From positions 90,186,513-90,250,512 of the forward strand of contig CM051521.1 of NCBI GenBank assembly GCA_028015205.1: DNA of 64,000 nt, written 5' to 3'. The stretch comes from Mytilisepta virgata. Taxonomy: Eukaryota; Mollusca; Bivalvia; Mytilida; Mytilidae. Below, in pieces: positions 27,001 through 42,000 of this stretch. The notes below the pieces were generated by a model, which worked only from the letters and a program-made list of their open reading frames with translations, ran no database searches and had not been told where the DNA came from. Position numbers and translations under genes: made by a program. The first letter of the stretch is position 1, and each line of letters opens with the position of its first letter.

Positions 27001-30000
27001 TACACTGTTGTCTCTGTCATCAATCATGACAATAAACTAAGATTTCTTCCCTTTTCTTTACAGTTTTGATGATTTACTGATGTGGCTTGAACCAATAGTA
27101 AGCAGGTACAGTACAGATTTGACGATTTGGAATCAGACTTTAGCAATGTTTAACCAGTTCAAGGTTATTACAGAAGCTGTAGGTTCAGGTAAATATTTGA
27201 TGTGTCTGAACAGGTAACAGGTTAGGTTTACTTAAATAAGTCACCAATTCAGAAAACATGGAAGCAATGTATTCAGGTAAATATGTGATCACTTCAAGAA
27301 GATAAATGAAGACATAGGTTCCAGTAAATATATTTAACAACCATTGCCACAATACATCCAGTTATGCTGAAAGGGATGTAAACTCAAGTACACCCAAATT
27401 CCAACTGTTTTGATGGTCAGCTGTGTGTTTTAATTTATTAATGCATTCCAAGATTTTACCCCTCATATTGGTTTTTTTTCAAATTTTTTCTTTTATTTCA
27501 GGAGAAAATACAAATTGGACAATATTGTTTAATGAGGGTTTGTCTGTACTTGATCAGCTGTCTGCTGATGATACAAATTGGATGAAACAATTGACATCAG
27601 TACCAGATTTTACTAATTTGACTATGTCTTTGCTGTCTGGAAACACAAATGCTCTTTCCCAATTGTAAGTTTGATTATTTAGCATGTTTCTTTCCTTAAA
27701 GCTAACATAAAGTACCTTTGTTTCCACTAATGTGTGATAAAAATTTGGGGTTGTTAGGTGGACAAAATGTTTTATTTCTTTTAGAAATTTTAACTTATTT
27801 TATTATGAAGACATTCAGACTTTAAAATGCTTACCGAAGAATTGTTAAGAAAAAGGTAGGGCTGGTTTGGTCGAACAGGTATTTTTTCTTTGGTGAAAAC
27901 TATTTTTTACCAGTTTACATTGCCGCTTTTATATTGTTAATATGTTTTTCATGTCTCGTTTTTATGCAGAAATTGCAGTTAAAATTCTTGGCGAAAATAA
28001 TTTGAATTATTAATTTAATTAATAGAACATAAATTATGTATACAGTGTTTCACAAAATCTACTTTGTTGTGACATGTCAACTGTTTGGCTGTTAGTAACA
28101 TTATGGTAGGACAGTTAGACTCCTAGAATTTCTATGTGCAGGAGTCTTTCAGGTAAATAGCTAAATCAAAATTTTTTAAATAATGACAATTCTTAATTCA
28201 TTTACCAAGAAAAAAGTATATGTTTCAAATTTGAGTAGTTGGAAAGACTGGTTAAATCAAAGTGACATGTAGTTGAATAATTACAGGCTAACCTTTGACC
28301 TTTTACATACGTGTACACTTTGACAGAATTACACCTGTACATTTTAAAAAAATGTAGTTTTGTTAATTATTTAGGACTGAAATGTCATCAATGGACTCCT
28401 TACAACAGATGATTACAGGAATAGTTGGCGAGGCCACTATGCAGACAGTTCTTGGTTTAACAGACGTTTTTGTTGATATGGCAACCCTTACTCTTGACTA
28501 TCTAGGAGGTACATATAGGGAAACATCAAACTGAATTTTTAAGCCAGCTCATTTTGCAAATATTCTTACCTATATTGAACAAAATCTTCAGTCCAATTGG
28601 GTTAAGTAAGACAGGTTTCTATGTAGTTCCAATGTAAAAGTACTGTAACAATATTTTGTAAAAATTAAGCTACTTGGTGTTTGGTTTGATAACATAAATT
28701 TAATTGGACTATTTTATGTTGAAACTTAACATATTACTGTGGCTTTGAATTCAAAAAAATTATTTATAGGATAAAAATTCTCATCAAGAATTAGGATAAA
28801 AAATTGATAATTGTATTTGTCATCATATTTTGTGGATTTGATGGTTGCAAGCTGGTTTAATGAACCCAGTAAACAGATATTCACACATCAATGCCAGCAA
28901 ATATTAAAATCTAATTTTGGTGAAATTTGAAATGCTGTTATAATGCAGTGTAAAAATGTTAAATAAAGAGAATATATCCATTATAATGCATTGTAAAAAA
29001 TTTAAGTAAAGAGAATATTTTTGAAATCTGGAAGTGATGCTTTGGACACAAATTCATCATGACATCAATTGAAGAATTTACAATGTGAGATTTTCAACGT
29101 TATCCAATAAAAGTCATTATGGATGATATATTGAAAGAAAAAAAAATATTACCTGATATTTGTTTAGATTCCAGTAAACATATAGGCGACACAATGAAAA
29201 ATAATCCAAAAGTCATGAGTGGAATGGAAACATTGATAAGTTATGGACCACATACTACCATGGATGTCATTTGTAGAATGTTACAAGTAAAAAATATCAT
29301 GGTAAGATTAGTTAGGCAAAGGTCAAATGAAAACATGCTTATGGTTCCTATTACATGCATGAAGGAAAAGGTTATTAGATTGGTATTCTTAATTTATAGA
29401 AATTTGTTTCCTACGTATAATATATATATTGTGAATATAACAATTATTACTGAAAAATGATAGGGCAAAATGAAAGTAGACAGCATGTGTAGAAATGAGT
29501 TCCCCTCTTATATGATCTTGACAGAAAACACAGCATAAAATGTACAATTAATTGAAAGAGAATAACTATATGATTTTTCCCATAGGAAGTAATTGTACTA
29601 TCATCGCCAGTTCTGGATTTATCGGCAAATTTACATTATACATAGTATATTCAATGTGTCTGAAAATCTCACACCCATATACAGTTCAGCAAAGAGGCTA
29701 TATCACACCAGACAAGTTTGACTACTGGCAGTTATTATCCCATGACTTTCCATATTTTTAGATGTTAGATAAATAGCTTGAAGATTTTAAGAAATGTTGA
29801 ATTTCATTTCAGAAATTGTACAACAATACAAACAGTTATGTTTCTGTTTGTCATGAAGTTATAAAAGACATCATGGAAAGTAATGCCATCAACCAGACTA
29901 CTAGAAATGTCCTAGATAATGCCCTTTGTATTAATGATGTTACCATGGCAATTGATCAAATGGTTGCTGATTTTGACACACAATCATACCAAAAGCAGGT

Positions 30001-33000
30001 ATATTCATTGTGTCTAGCAATAGAATGTTTGCAGTACATTTTGAAATCTTAAATCTAAATTGTTTTATGTTCTAAAGGTGAAAAGTAATTATTGATAAAA
30101 TGTTTGGCTTTTGTTTTAAAAAATGACACAGGTTTTGTAGATATAAATACAAAATCCAGTTAGATGGAAGATAATAGAACAAAAGAGGGGTATTATTTAC
30201 TGAATGAGAAACACTTCAAAATAAATTGACTTTGACAACTTAACCCATTAGGATTATAACTATGCTCTTAACTTGTCAAAGATTTAAGTTCCAAGGTTTT
30301 TTATTGAAAAACAAAAACAAAAAACAAAACATTGTGCATCATATGTAAACATGAACCAAGTTGCCAAATGTAGAAAACACATCTATTTTCTTCATTGCAT
30401 ATTACATTATGATAATATAAAGTAAACAGTTTCAGTTGTCTTTTGTTTATTTTATCATAAAACAAATTGGCAATGCCTTCTACAAATTTTCTACTTAAAA
30501 GAGGATTAATTGTAAGATTGTTTAAATCTAGGTTGAAACTTATGTTATGAAGATGGACAAAGTATTAAATTCTACAATGGTGCCATCATCACTAAGACTT
30601 AATGATGTATACTTGAAAGTTATGAATATGACAGAAAGATTGGAAACTTTTATGAACATGTCAAATTGGTATGATGAAGTGGCATCAGCATTAAAAATAG
30701 ATACTAATAAAGAACCATGGAGTAATGTGTATTGCAGAGTTACTGATATGACAAGTGTCAGGTATAGTTCCTCTTTAGTTGGTTGTTTCCTCATTTTTTG
30801 TTTTTTAATTACCCGAAAATATGTTAAAATTGTAATAGATCATCTTTTCTTTACAAATCTTTACATGATGAAAATGTTCATGTATAAATATTGTTAAACT
30901 TGAAATTTTCAAATTTTGGTGAAATTTGAAATGCTGTTATTGACAGTATATTATACAGATTGAAATTTAGGAAAATTACTTATTATTTTCCCATTTTGAT
31001 TAGATTTTCTAAACAGTAAAACAATATAGATAATGATAAAATATTTACACTTGATTCTATATGATTTAAATGTAATACATGTTGAGTGAAAAATTACACT
31101 TTCCTAACATAGAGATTAATTACAAATATTTAAGAGATCGAGACATGTAAGCTGTGAAAACTCACAGGTGAGATCCAGGGTTCAGAAAAGTTTTGATGAA
31201 ACATTCATGTTGCACTTCAGATATAGATACATGTATATACATTAATAATGTGTCATAACTTGATTTTTTTTTTTAATAATATTAAAATTTCTAATAGCAA
31301 TGAGTAAATTCTCTGTATTTTATTTTTTAAACAATTCCAAATATTTTATAGTTGGCCTGTAGTAGTAATGACTGTAGGACCACTGGTAGAAGAAACTGAA
31401 ATGTGGAAAAGTATGGAACCTATAATCAGAGCAATGAGTATTTACATGGAGAGTAGTATAAAACAAATGACTCAGCTGGATGGTAATTAAAACTTATAAA
31501 TAATTGTAAAAATCACTTTGAAAATTATCTCCTCATGTTCAATTTTAATTCTTGTAGATACTCGACTGTCCAGTTTAGTATAGTTTTAGAATGAAAGAAT
31601 GTTGACCATGTTCTGTTGTTTGATATCGTGGCAGTACTTGATCAGTATAAAAAAAAGAAAATAAAGGGTTGATAAAAAAATAGAGCTTTGGTCTTTCAAA
31701 CTGGGATTTTTATAGCACTATATGTTTACATGTATCTGCCTTCTCCAAAATTTTTATTACTTAAACAGTTGGATAACTTGATTATTTTTTTGTTTGATCA
31801 ATAAAATTTCTTTTATAGATATTTTAAACATGTGATAACAATTATTTTGACAGATCCAAAAAGTTCTATGTCCAGAATGAATGAGATGTTAAAATATGTT
31901 ATGGAATACTCTCCTGAAGTTACACAGAGTCTTTTTGATATGATGAAAGATCCACGAATGGTAAGTTTTACTGTTTGTAGTTTTAATTTATCAATTTATT
32001 AATCAAAAGGTTATGAAGTCAAACCAAATCAGCAATATTTCTTCTGTTTGCTGCATGTACCTGATTTTGAATAATGGCTATTCTATTAAAACGAATGTGG
32101 GAGGGTAGAAAGGTACTTTCAAAATAGCCCCACGACCAAGAAACATTTTTAGGTAAATTTAGGAACCGATGTCTTTTAAGCAACCTATGTTTAACTGTAT
32201 GTGAAAAAATTCAGCATTTATATTTCACTTAAGACAATTATTTCACTTTGAAAAAGAGACTTAACAAAGAAATAATATTAAAACAATATCATGACTTTAC
32301 CTGAAAAACAGAGATTATTTAAAAATATTTATGAGATGGAAGCATTAATACTCACAGACTCCAGAAACCCAGCCAATGTGGAAAAATTATTGGACAAATT
32401 ATTCAAATAAGGACTAATAACAGAAAAATAATCCCAACAAAATGTCAATGTTAAATTTTTTTTTAATTTTATTTTTGAAAAATAATAGTAAAACTGATAT
32501 TTAAAAAAAGTTAATGTAAAAGTTTTAAAGTTCAGCAGTCTTTTACAAGCAGGAATATTGTCTTGTTTTCTTATTAAATATGTAAATTTCTTATGTAAAT
32601 GAAAGCTATTTCATACAAGATAAGAAATGTGTAATAGGTAAAAGGAAGTAGGGCTATTGGTGAAAAAAAATATTCCATCAAATTAAATACATGCTTGGAG
32701 GAAGTGATTAAGACAACAAACCCTGAAAATGTATTTGAACATAAACAGAACTTTGTTTATTTATGAGGGGCCTCGGTGGCCGAGTGGTCTAGGTAGTTCG
32801 TCATGACTACTAGTGATTACTAGCCTGTCAACACTGAGGTTGTGAGTTCGAATCTCACCTGTGGCGGGGTGTGTTCGACTCCGATCTTAATTGACAAGGA
32901 TTGCCAATTTTCCTTCTGAAGGTTGGTGGTTCTCTCTGGGTACTCCGGCTTCCTCCACCAATAAAAACTGGCCGCCGCGAAATAGCCAAATGTGCTGAAA

Positions 33001-36000
33001 ATGGCATAAAACCCCAACTAAACAAACATTGTTTATATATGTATTTTCAGATGAATGAAATTTCATCTAGTAGAGATGTAAATGATTTTTGTCAGAAGAA
33101 AATTATCTTTAACATGTCTATGCCATCATATGTGCCCGTAGGGGAACTGAATGATATGATTTGCAATACAGATTGGGATACAATGATTAATGACATGGTC
33201 ACCATGTATGATGCCACAACACCTGTTATGGAGGTATGAGTAATATAGAAACTTTAAATGTTATTTGGCCATGCAAACAAATTATTGACTGCATATAGTT
33301 AATATTATAGATGTAAGTAACACTACAATTTTCACATTTAAGAATACTGAATAATTTACAATAATGAAAAAGTTTGGCTGAAAAACTTGGAGAAAAAATA
33401 TCTGGGTTTTAAATTTTATGTTTAATTTTAGCCCAGAGGACCTGTAAGGATTTTATATTAAATCCGTATCATCCCTTTAGCTCCTGTATGAAAGGTGTAG
33501 TATATATTTATGTTAGTGTCAGAATATGTGATGAACTGATGCTGTTGCTGATATTATATAAAAGTGAACCATTTCTTTCAGATGATGAAGGCATTGGAGT
33601 CTAACTCAACAGAATTACCTCCCTTTGATTGGGCTGGCATGGTTAAAAACATTGATGAGCTAATGGTTATTTATTCTAAAAATCCCACACCAATGACAGC
33701 AGCTAATCCAGTTGTTACAATTTTAACAATGAACATGTCTTTCATAGAGGAAACAATGAATGTCATCATGTATAATGTTCAACAGATGAATTTACAAAAT
33801 GTAACTGTGTAAGTTAGCTAATTATCAGAAAACAAATGGTTTGTGTTGGTAGATGTAATTTACTGAGGATTTCTCAGTGTGGTCAATATAAGGCTGACCA
33901 CTCTTTCAATCTAAAAGCAGAAGTCACTTCTTAAGACGAAAACAGGAAGAGGTGGTGGAATCATAGAGAGACTTGACTATTGAATTCAACTTACATTTAC
34001 TTGATTTATAAGGATTTTTTTTCAGAAATTCAGGGAGATTTAACCTCTGTGTTTAAAGCTAGACTATGTCTCATACTTCTCCCAGTGTGGTCAGCCCTGT
34101 GGTTAAATGAAAATTTTTTTTTATAGATGGGACAGTGCATTTAAGCTGTATGTTCAATTTATTTACAAAAAGATATTGCAAATTGTAGGTTTATAATAGT
34201 TCTCACAGTTGTTACTATGGTTTTCTTTTTTCTCCAATTTCATTGTTTGAATTTCTTTGTAATAATTTTTAAGAGTGAAATGATCACAACACATTGAAAT
34301 TTTGAACTGGACATGAATTTAAAAAAGACAATATGATTCAATGACAATACATTATCTCTATTTATTCGTCACTAAAAAACACCTATTTTGGAGGAAATTT
34401 GAAAAAGTGACAAAAAAAAATAGGTTTTTGTTGTTGTGGGATCGTTGTTGACTTCCGGTAGATTGATTTGTTTAATGAATGGTATGTATAACAAGATGAA
34501 ATTAAAGCCTGTACTTTCTGAGTTTTTTCTTTATTCTTCAAACTTCAAAGGACCCACCATATGGGCAACACGTGGTCGTAATCCAGATTCGGAATGGAAC
34601 CTAATGAATATTTCTTTAATTTGTTTCTTTCATCTTCGTATAAGACCAATGTCAATTCAATTTATAGGTTACAGAAAAGGAATTGTGAAGTAGAATATGT
34701 TTAATAATTAAAATTTTATCCTCATTATAAAACACAAAATCGGAAGCGTAGTTATACCAAACTTTATTTTGTTTACTGTCTTAACCTAACTTCCAGGTGC
34801 AAAAAGTTTATTAAAATTTTGTATTTATAACAATTATTTTCATGTTTTGGGTGAATAAACTTATTGTTTTGAGGAATAGAAGACTCAGTGCTGACAAGAA
34901 CTTATTCAGTTCATGATAAATGTTGAAAATTCCGACTTTCACAACAATTGCGATTTGAAAACTATGCAAGTGAGGAAAAAATAGAGATTTTAAAATATAC
35001 ATCGCGAAATTCTAAAAGTGATAAATAAATAGAGATTTTACAGTAAATAAAAAACCAATGTAATCTGATATATATTTTCAGCATGGCTACATCAAGTCTA
35101 TCTATGATGAAACAGCTTGATGCCTCAATGTCATCAGATAATTTTTGGAAGACTATAAAATTGTATTTAGATGTCTGGAATGAATACACAAAATTGGCCA
35201 ATAAACAATTAAAGAATTCACAGTGTAAGTAGATAGTATTTATGTTATTCTCAGTAAAATAGTAATATGTATTTACAGGAAGATTTTAAACAATTAAAAA
35301 TATTCATTAGCAACTGGTAAATGGAATTTATCACACATTTGATCAGTTCAAAATATTAAAGACTGAGAATTTGAAATTATGGTAAATTGAATAATTTACC
35401 CAAAATTAAAGCATTTTTAGGACAAAAGGTTAATTCTTAGTCTCAATCATGAGATATAAAATGTATATTTTATTTATAATCAAATGATCAAACAAATTAG
35501 AAAAACATGACTTGTAGAGAGCAATGTAACCATCTTTCAGGATACTTCAATTATTCAAAGATTCAAGGAATAGAAATTTTAGTCTAACTTTTTAAAGTTA
35601 GTTTGAATATGTAACCATAGTGTTCAAGTTATTCAAATTTAAGTGTTTAAAGTCTCACTTTTTATAACTGTAAGTAGCATTGAATAAACTGATTTTCTTA
35701 GAACAAAGAACTGCAAAGTTTTATTTTGATTTTTCAGTTAGTTATTTTGATTTGAATAATTTGGCCAATATGTCTTATACATTGGCTGGGTTCCTAGAGA
35801 ATTCATCCGCTACTGTACCAGGATTACTGGAAGCCATGAAAAATACAACACTTGATGTTACTCAGGTAGGGTCATTATATTGTTTTAATATTATTTTTTT
35901 GTTAAGTCTCTTTTTCAAAGTGAAAAAAAATGTCTTATTTGAAATATAAATACTGAATTTTTTACATAAAGTTAAACATTGGTCACTTCTATAAAGCATT

Positions 36001-39000
36001 TCTAGTTACAGGGAACTGTCTCCATGTTCTCATGATTGTGTTGAGGCAACATATTACAGACTCAAACCCTTACTTGCTAAGTCATTAAAATTCCATCTTA
36101 CTAAGCACTTTTTATTAATATTTCAGTTTTTCAAAGTTCTGTTAAATGGAGATTGGAATAAGATATGTCAGGGTACTAAATTAACTGATCTTCTGTCATC
36201 ATCCTCTGTTGACCTTAACCAGTTTGAAGATGACCTATGTAAGCTGAATTGGACTCGAGTTTTAATTGAGCTTGGTGAAAGTCAGGATGTTCATATACAG
36301 AAATTTACTCAAAAGGTAAATATATTTTTTGTTGGCAGATATGATATTTGAGAATTAGGGAATTGGAACTATCATACATAACCTTGTTAAGAGATATTTA
36401 GATCTTGCTTAAGGCAGATAAAACTAATTAATAGTTTCTCCTCCCTGTCCACCATTTAATGTATGTATTTAATTGTTTGTTTTATAACAGACAAAATCTT
36501 TGATTTTAGTTTAGCAGAAACCTAAAGTTTGCATAAATCAGCCCGGTTCGTGAAACAAAATGGCCGCTATGAGCATTTACATGCTCTGATTGGTCCAAAT
36601 TTAAAACTTCTTCTCCTCTGAAACCGTAAAGCCAAATGAACTAATATTTGGTATGGAGCATCTATGGAAGGTCCTACAAAGTTTTCATAAATCATCCTGG
36701 TCCGTGAAACAAAATGGTCACTATGAGCATTTACATGTTCTGATTGGTCCAAATTTAAAACTTCTCCTCTGAAACCGTTAAAACAGATGATAGATATTTG
36801 GTATGGAGCATCTATGGAAGGTCCTTTCTAAACTTTGCATAAATCATTATAGACAGTGAAACAAAATGACCATCAGAAGCATTTATATGTTCTTGTTATT
36901 TTATTTTACGTGTTGTAAAAGTGCCAAAAATAACACATATGCTAAAAATTCAAACCAAAAAGTATTATTGCTATAAGTATTGAGTAATACATGTATATCA
37001 AAATTTTATGGAAATAAAGTTATGAATCTTATTTAACCATTACAGATTACAGATTTAACCATGATGGACTGGAATAATGTGTCTAATATTGAGTTAGACT
37101 GGGATGAGGTCAGCAGGAATACAGAGAGAATGTTTGAACTTCTAATGGCTGCTGATGTAAATACATTAATGGAAACATCTTGGGATCAGTTGTTTACAAA
37201 ATTTGATCTGCAGAAATCTAACATGACTTGGAATGAGTTTATCTCTGTATTTAGTATGACAAATGGTCTGGATATTCAGAAGTAAGTGTATTATTATCAG
37301 TCAGATTTTTTTATGACATTGGACATGTTGAGAGGAGTTTTATATTCTAATCTAAGAATTGTAAAGTTTATTTGAACAATAAATTATTATGCTGAATTGA
37401 AAGAATTTTATGTTTTCTCACTTCTGTTGTGAATTTTGAATTGATTAATTTTGAAATTAGGATAAAAGGATTATGGTTTCATCCAAGGCTTCCAAAACTG
37501 TCATATATTCCGGACTTGACCGAAACTTTCATAAAAAGTCCGGCTGCTCTCAGCCTCAAACGGTCAAATAGAATTGGTTTGCCACTTTTTGTTATTCAAG
37601 GCATTTTCATAAAACGGTCATTTCAATTTTTACCAACTATCGATCGATAAAAATGTCAGTTTGGGGCTTTGGGCATGTCCGTTGTGGCATTTTAGTTTAT
37701 AATTGTGGCAATCTATTTCACAAAGATATTTGGTCATAATTGGGTTTAATAAAACAAATGCAGCATATTTCAGATACTTTGAAGTGTGTCAGTTAGTCTA
37801 ATCCTCTGGGTACATAAATGTACGGCTTGGTCTTTAGCTTGTGTACATCAATAAAAAGTAGAAAAAACACGTTTTCTTTTATTTAAATAACAGCAAGCTG
37901 TCAAACAATTATCCCTTCAATAAGTTATATTGAAACCATAAATCATTCACTGATTACAGGTTTGTTACCTTTGATGAGGTGTCCTTAGCTTGTCTTTATC
38001 AATAGAATTAATGATGCATAACAATGTACATAAAGGTGATCAGGTAAACGAGGTCAAACATGTAAGCGTGTATGGAACAACATCCTATTTAACACATGCA
38101 TTTAGCAAGCTCATGAATGTAAAATCTTAAATTAGACTCAATGAACTCTAATCTTGTGCTGTGATCTGTGCTTCTTTTCAATATCCTTCACTGGACCTCC
38201 TCAATGTTTATAAATACCGCATCAGTTGTAAAAGTCACGTGATCAGGTAATCAATACACAAAAAGAAAAGTATCACGTGTATTGATGATCAAGTTGTACT
38301 GCAATTAAAGCCAACATCAACAGTTTCAAATAAGATGGCCTTAATTTACAAAGTGTTAAGTACTCACAGAGAGAAGATAGATTATATAAACAGAAACAAA
38401 AACATGAGAACAGTCAGGTACTGAAGCTGATTGATGAATGATGGTTACTGTATTACGATACACAGAAAAATGACACAATACCGAGGATAATATTTTATTT
38501 ATTTTTAGAATGAAGAAAACAAAACAGTTATAAATAGTTTTATTGCATATAACACTACTAATTATTTAGACACATATATCAATTTATGCATCCTCTCAGT
38601 TACATTTAAGTATCCAGCTGATCATTGACCATCAAAAATGTCCGGCTGTCGTCAGGAAATTTTGGAAGCCCTGGTTTCATCTCTGTTAGGCAAAATATGA
38701 TTTTGTCTATTCCACCAAGGTCTGTCCGATTCTGTTGCTATGAATATTTTTGTTATAATGTTGACATTAATCCAGAAATGTACCCAGTGACTTGGGTATC
38801 CAATATCATGTACATAAATGTATGTTTAATAATCGAAGCAGTAAAATGTTTGTAAACTTTTAAATGGTTTACCTTCAGTAAGTGTGATAAAACTTTCATG
38901 AAAAAGTGAAATATAGGTAAAGCTGAATGCTGTTTAATTTTTCTCATTTTCGTTATTAAAGAACACATATTTGTAACACACACAAAAATAAAATAAAAAT

Positions 39001-42000
39001 TTGGCTTCTGTTGTTTCCAATTAATGTTTTAAAATTATTATTTTCCCAGGAAGTTTTTTAAAGGAAAGAAATGTGATGGAAACTTCAGTTGTAACGTAAT
39101 ATTCAAAAGTCTTATATTATAAAAACATTAGATATTTTTATGTTGTAATTTCAGTCTGATGAACATATTAGATGGTTTAAATGCAGTTGGGACATACTTA
39201 ATGAACATGAATATGAATGGTACCATCACAGCTATGGAGGCTAATATTATACAGTCACAACTTTATCAGCAGTATCAGATACTTAAATTTATTAACAAAC
39301 AACTACAATATTTCAATGGTAAGATATCACAGCCTTCTCATATGTTCACATGTTGCAGTTCTTGGGACCTAGGTGGTCGAGTAATCTAGATAGTTTGTCT
39401 GTACTGTTAATAATCCCCAATTGAGACGAAGAAGCATAATTATTGTATTATTTGAAAACTGACTTTTCTGAAGAATCATATTTTTTGTCTTATTAAGAAT
39501 GGTTACAGTATTTACACCACAAATATATTTTTATAATGAAATGAATTCAGAAATTACTATGCATTTCTGATATAATACACCTATCGACAGTACATGTCCG
39601 ATCCAGAATTATTCTGAAATTACACAACTTTTTCATGGCGTGACAAACCAGTTGAGACCAACTAGTTCCCTGTTGTAACATGGCATGTGAAAGAAACTTT
39701 ACAAGGAGGCATATTTAAATGATCGTAAACCCTTTAAATAATGAGTTTATATAATTAGTAGCTAGGAATCAAATGATAGTTCAAAACTATCATCAACCCA
39801 AAGCATTTTCCTTTGAAAGTTATCCTTCCCTCAGCTCTTTATGGTGACCTTTAATTCTAACTCCAGTCTTGACTCCAAGTGGAAGTTGTTTAATATCCAG
39901 ACAAATCCGGATTGGACACTACTGTCAATAAGTGTATTGTCATAGGCTATGCTTATGTATTATACAGAAGACTTGGTTCTTTCGAATTTATGCATGCATC
40001 ATGTGAAATCTTTATTTCTGTGAATTGACTCTGCTTAATTCTATTAGATACAAGACATGTTGATTTGAGGGAGTATTTTGGATCGGAGCAAGTTAACAAA
40101 TTATTGGATGTAATTTCGTCTTCACCAGAGGTCACCACTGTTGCACTGCTGACTATAATAGATACAATGCAGGACCCTACCAAGGTTGGTATGAATTGTC
40201 AATTTACAATTTCAGAGTAATTTTGGTGCAGGAAAATAGGCTAATGTCATATGAAATACAGTTTAATTTTACTGGAGAGCTGTAAACATATATGTCAATA
40301 TTTAACTTATTTGTTATCATAGAATATTTAATGCACATTTTTTAAATGAAATTTCACAAGAATGACATGTAAATAAAAAGTGAGTAAGTAAATAAATAAT
40401 AAAAATTTGGTTATATAATACATTAAACCATTTTCTGTTTCATGACTTTACACTATGCAAAAGGGCACCCAAACTTCCAGTAAACATTTAAAAAATGGAA
40501 TCATACATGACAAAATCACAGTCTTAAAAACAAAATTTCTAGTTTTGGTGGTCAAGTCCATATCTCAGATACTATAATCAATAGGTCTAGTATATTTGGT
40601 GTATGGAAGGATTGTAAGGTGTACATGTCCAACTGGCAGGTGTCATCTGACCTTGACCTCATTTTCATGGTCCAGTGGTTATAGTTAAGTTTTTGTGTTT
40701 TGGCCTGTTTTTCGAATACTGTATGCAATAGGTCTACTATATTTGGTGTATGGAAGGATTGTAAGGTGTACATGTCCAACTGGCAGGTGTACGTCTGACC
40801 TTGACCTCACTTTCATGGTTCAGTGGTTATAGTTAAGTTTTTGTCTTTTGGCCTGTTTTTCAAATACTGTATGCAATAGGTCTACTATATTTGGTGTATG
40901 GAAGGATTATAAGGTGTACATGTCCAACTGGCAGGTGTCATCTGACCTTGACCTCATTTTCGTGGTTCATTGGTTATAGTTAAGTTTTTAGCTCACCTGG
41001 CCATAGGCCATGTGAGCTATTGCCATCACTTGGCGTCCGTCGTCGTCGTCGTCTGTCGTCGTCGTCGTCGTCGTCTGTAAACTTTTTCAAATGTTAACTC
41101 GTCCTAAACTACTGGACCGACTTCAACCTAACTTTGCAGAATTGTTCTTTAGGGCATCTGGAAAATTTCTATCGTTTAAAATTTTTGAAATGTCGAAAAA
41201 CATGGCTGTCGTTACTATAAATAGAACATAGGGGTAAATTGCTGTTTTTTGCTAATAACTCAAAAACCGTTACAGATATCGAAAATCTGACATGGGGTAA
41301 AATTGATCAGCATGACAAGATCTACCTATCCTGAAATTTTGAAGGAAATTCCAAAACCCATTTAGGAGTTATTGCCCTTTTTTCACATTTTTGGCTTTTT
41401 TTTATGTTATTATTTCAAAAATCATCTTCTCTGAAACTACTATTCAAAATCATATGAAACTTGGTAAGATTGTTGCTTAGGGTACCCTGCATAGAACTGA
41501 TGTGGGGATTTTTGATTTGTGGAAAAACATGGCCGCTGTTACTAAAAATAGAACATAGGGGTAAATTGCTGTTTTTTTGCTAATAACTCAAAAACCGTTA
41601 CAGATATCGAAAATCTGACAGGGGTAAATTTGATCAGCATGACAAGATCTACCTACCCTGAAATTTTGAAGGAAACTCCAAAACCCATTTAGGAGTTATT
41701 GTCCTTTTTTCGTCAAATTTTCATAATTTAACATTTTTCGTCATTTATCTCCAAAACTATTTGAGATAGAAGTGAAATGTAAATTTGAAAAATGTTTGCC
41801 ATGTTGAGATCTACATACCCTGAAATTTTAAAGGAAATCCCAAAACCCATTTAGGAGTTATTGCCCTTTTTTGTCAAATTTTTAAAATTTTAACATTTTT
41901 GCATTTATCTCCAAAACTATTTGAGATAGAAGTGAAATGTAAATTGAAAAATGTTTGCCATGTTGAGATCTACCTACCCTGAAATTTTGAAGGGAATCCC

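Noticed and set aside
32766..32860. tRNA gene call from the SINE head (also at 52,473)
   Set aside because: A and B boxes are present but the acceptor stem does not pair and the sequence continues into a SINE body with target duplications.
34436..34693. An 85-residue + strand open frame in intron 17
   Set aside because: No domain, no splice-site fit, and it interrupts the regular B to C exon order.
35738..36315. Possibility that exons 19 and 20 belong to a separate gene
   Set aside because: Phases, cysteine motif and continuous frame place them in cassettes 2 and 3 of the same gene.
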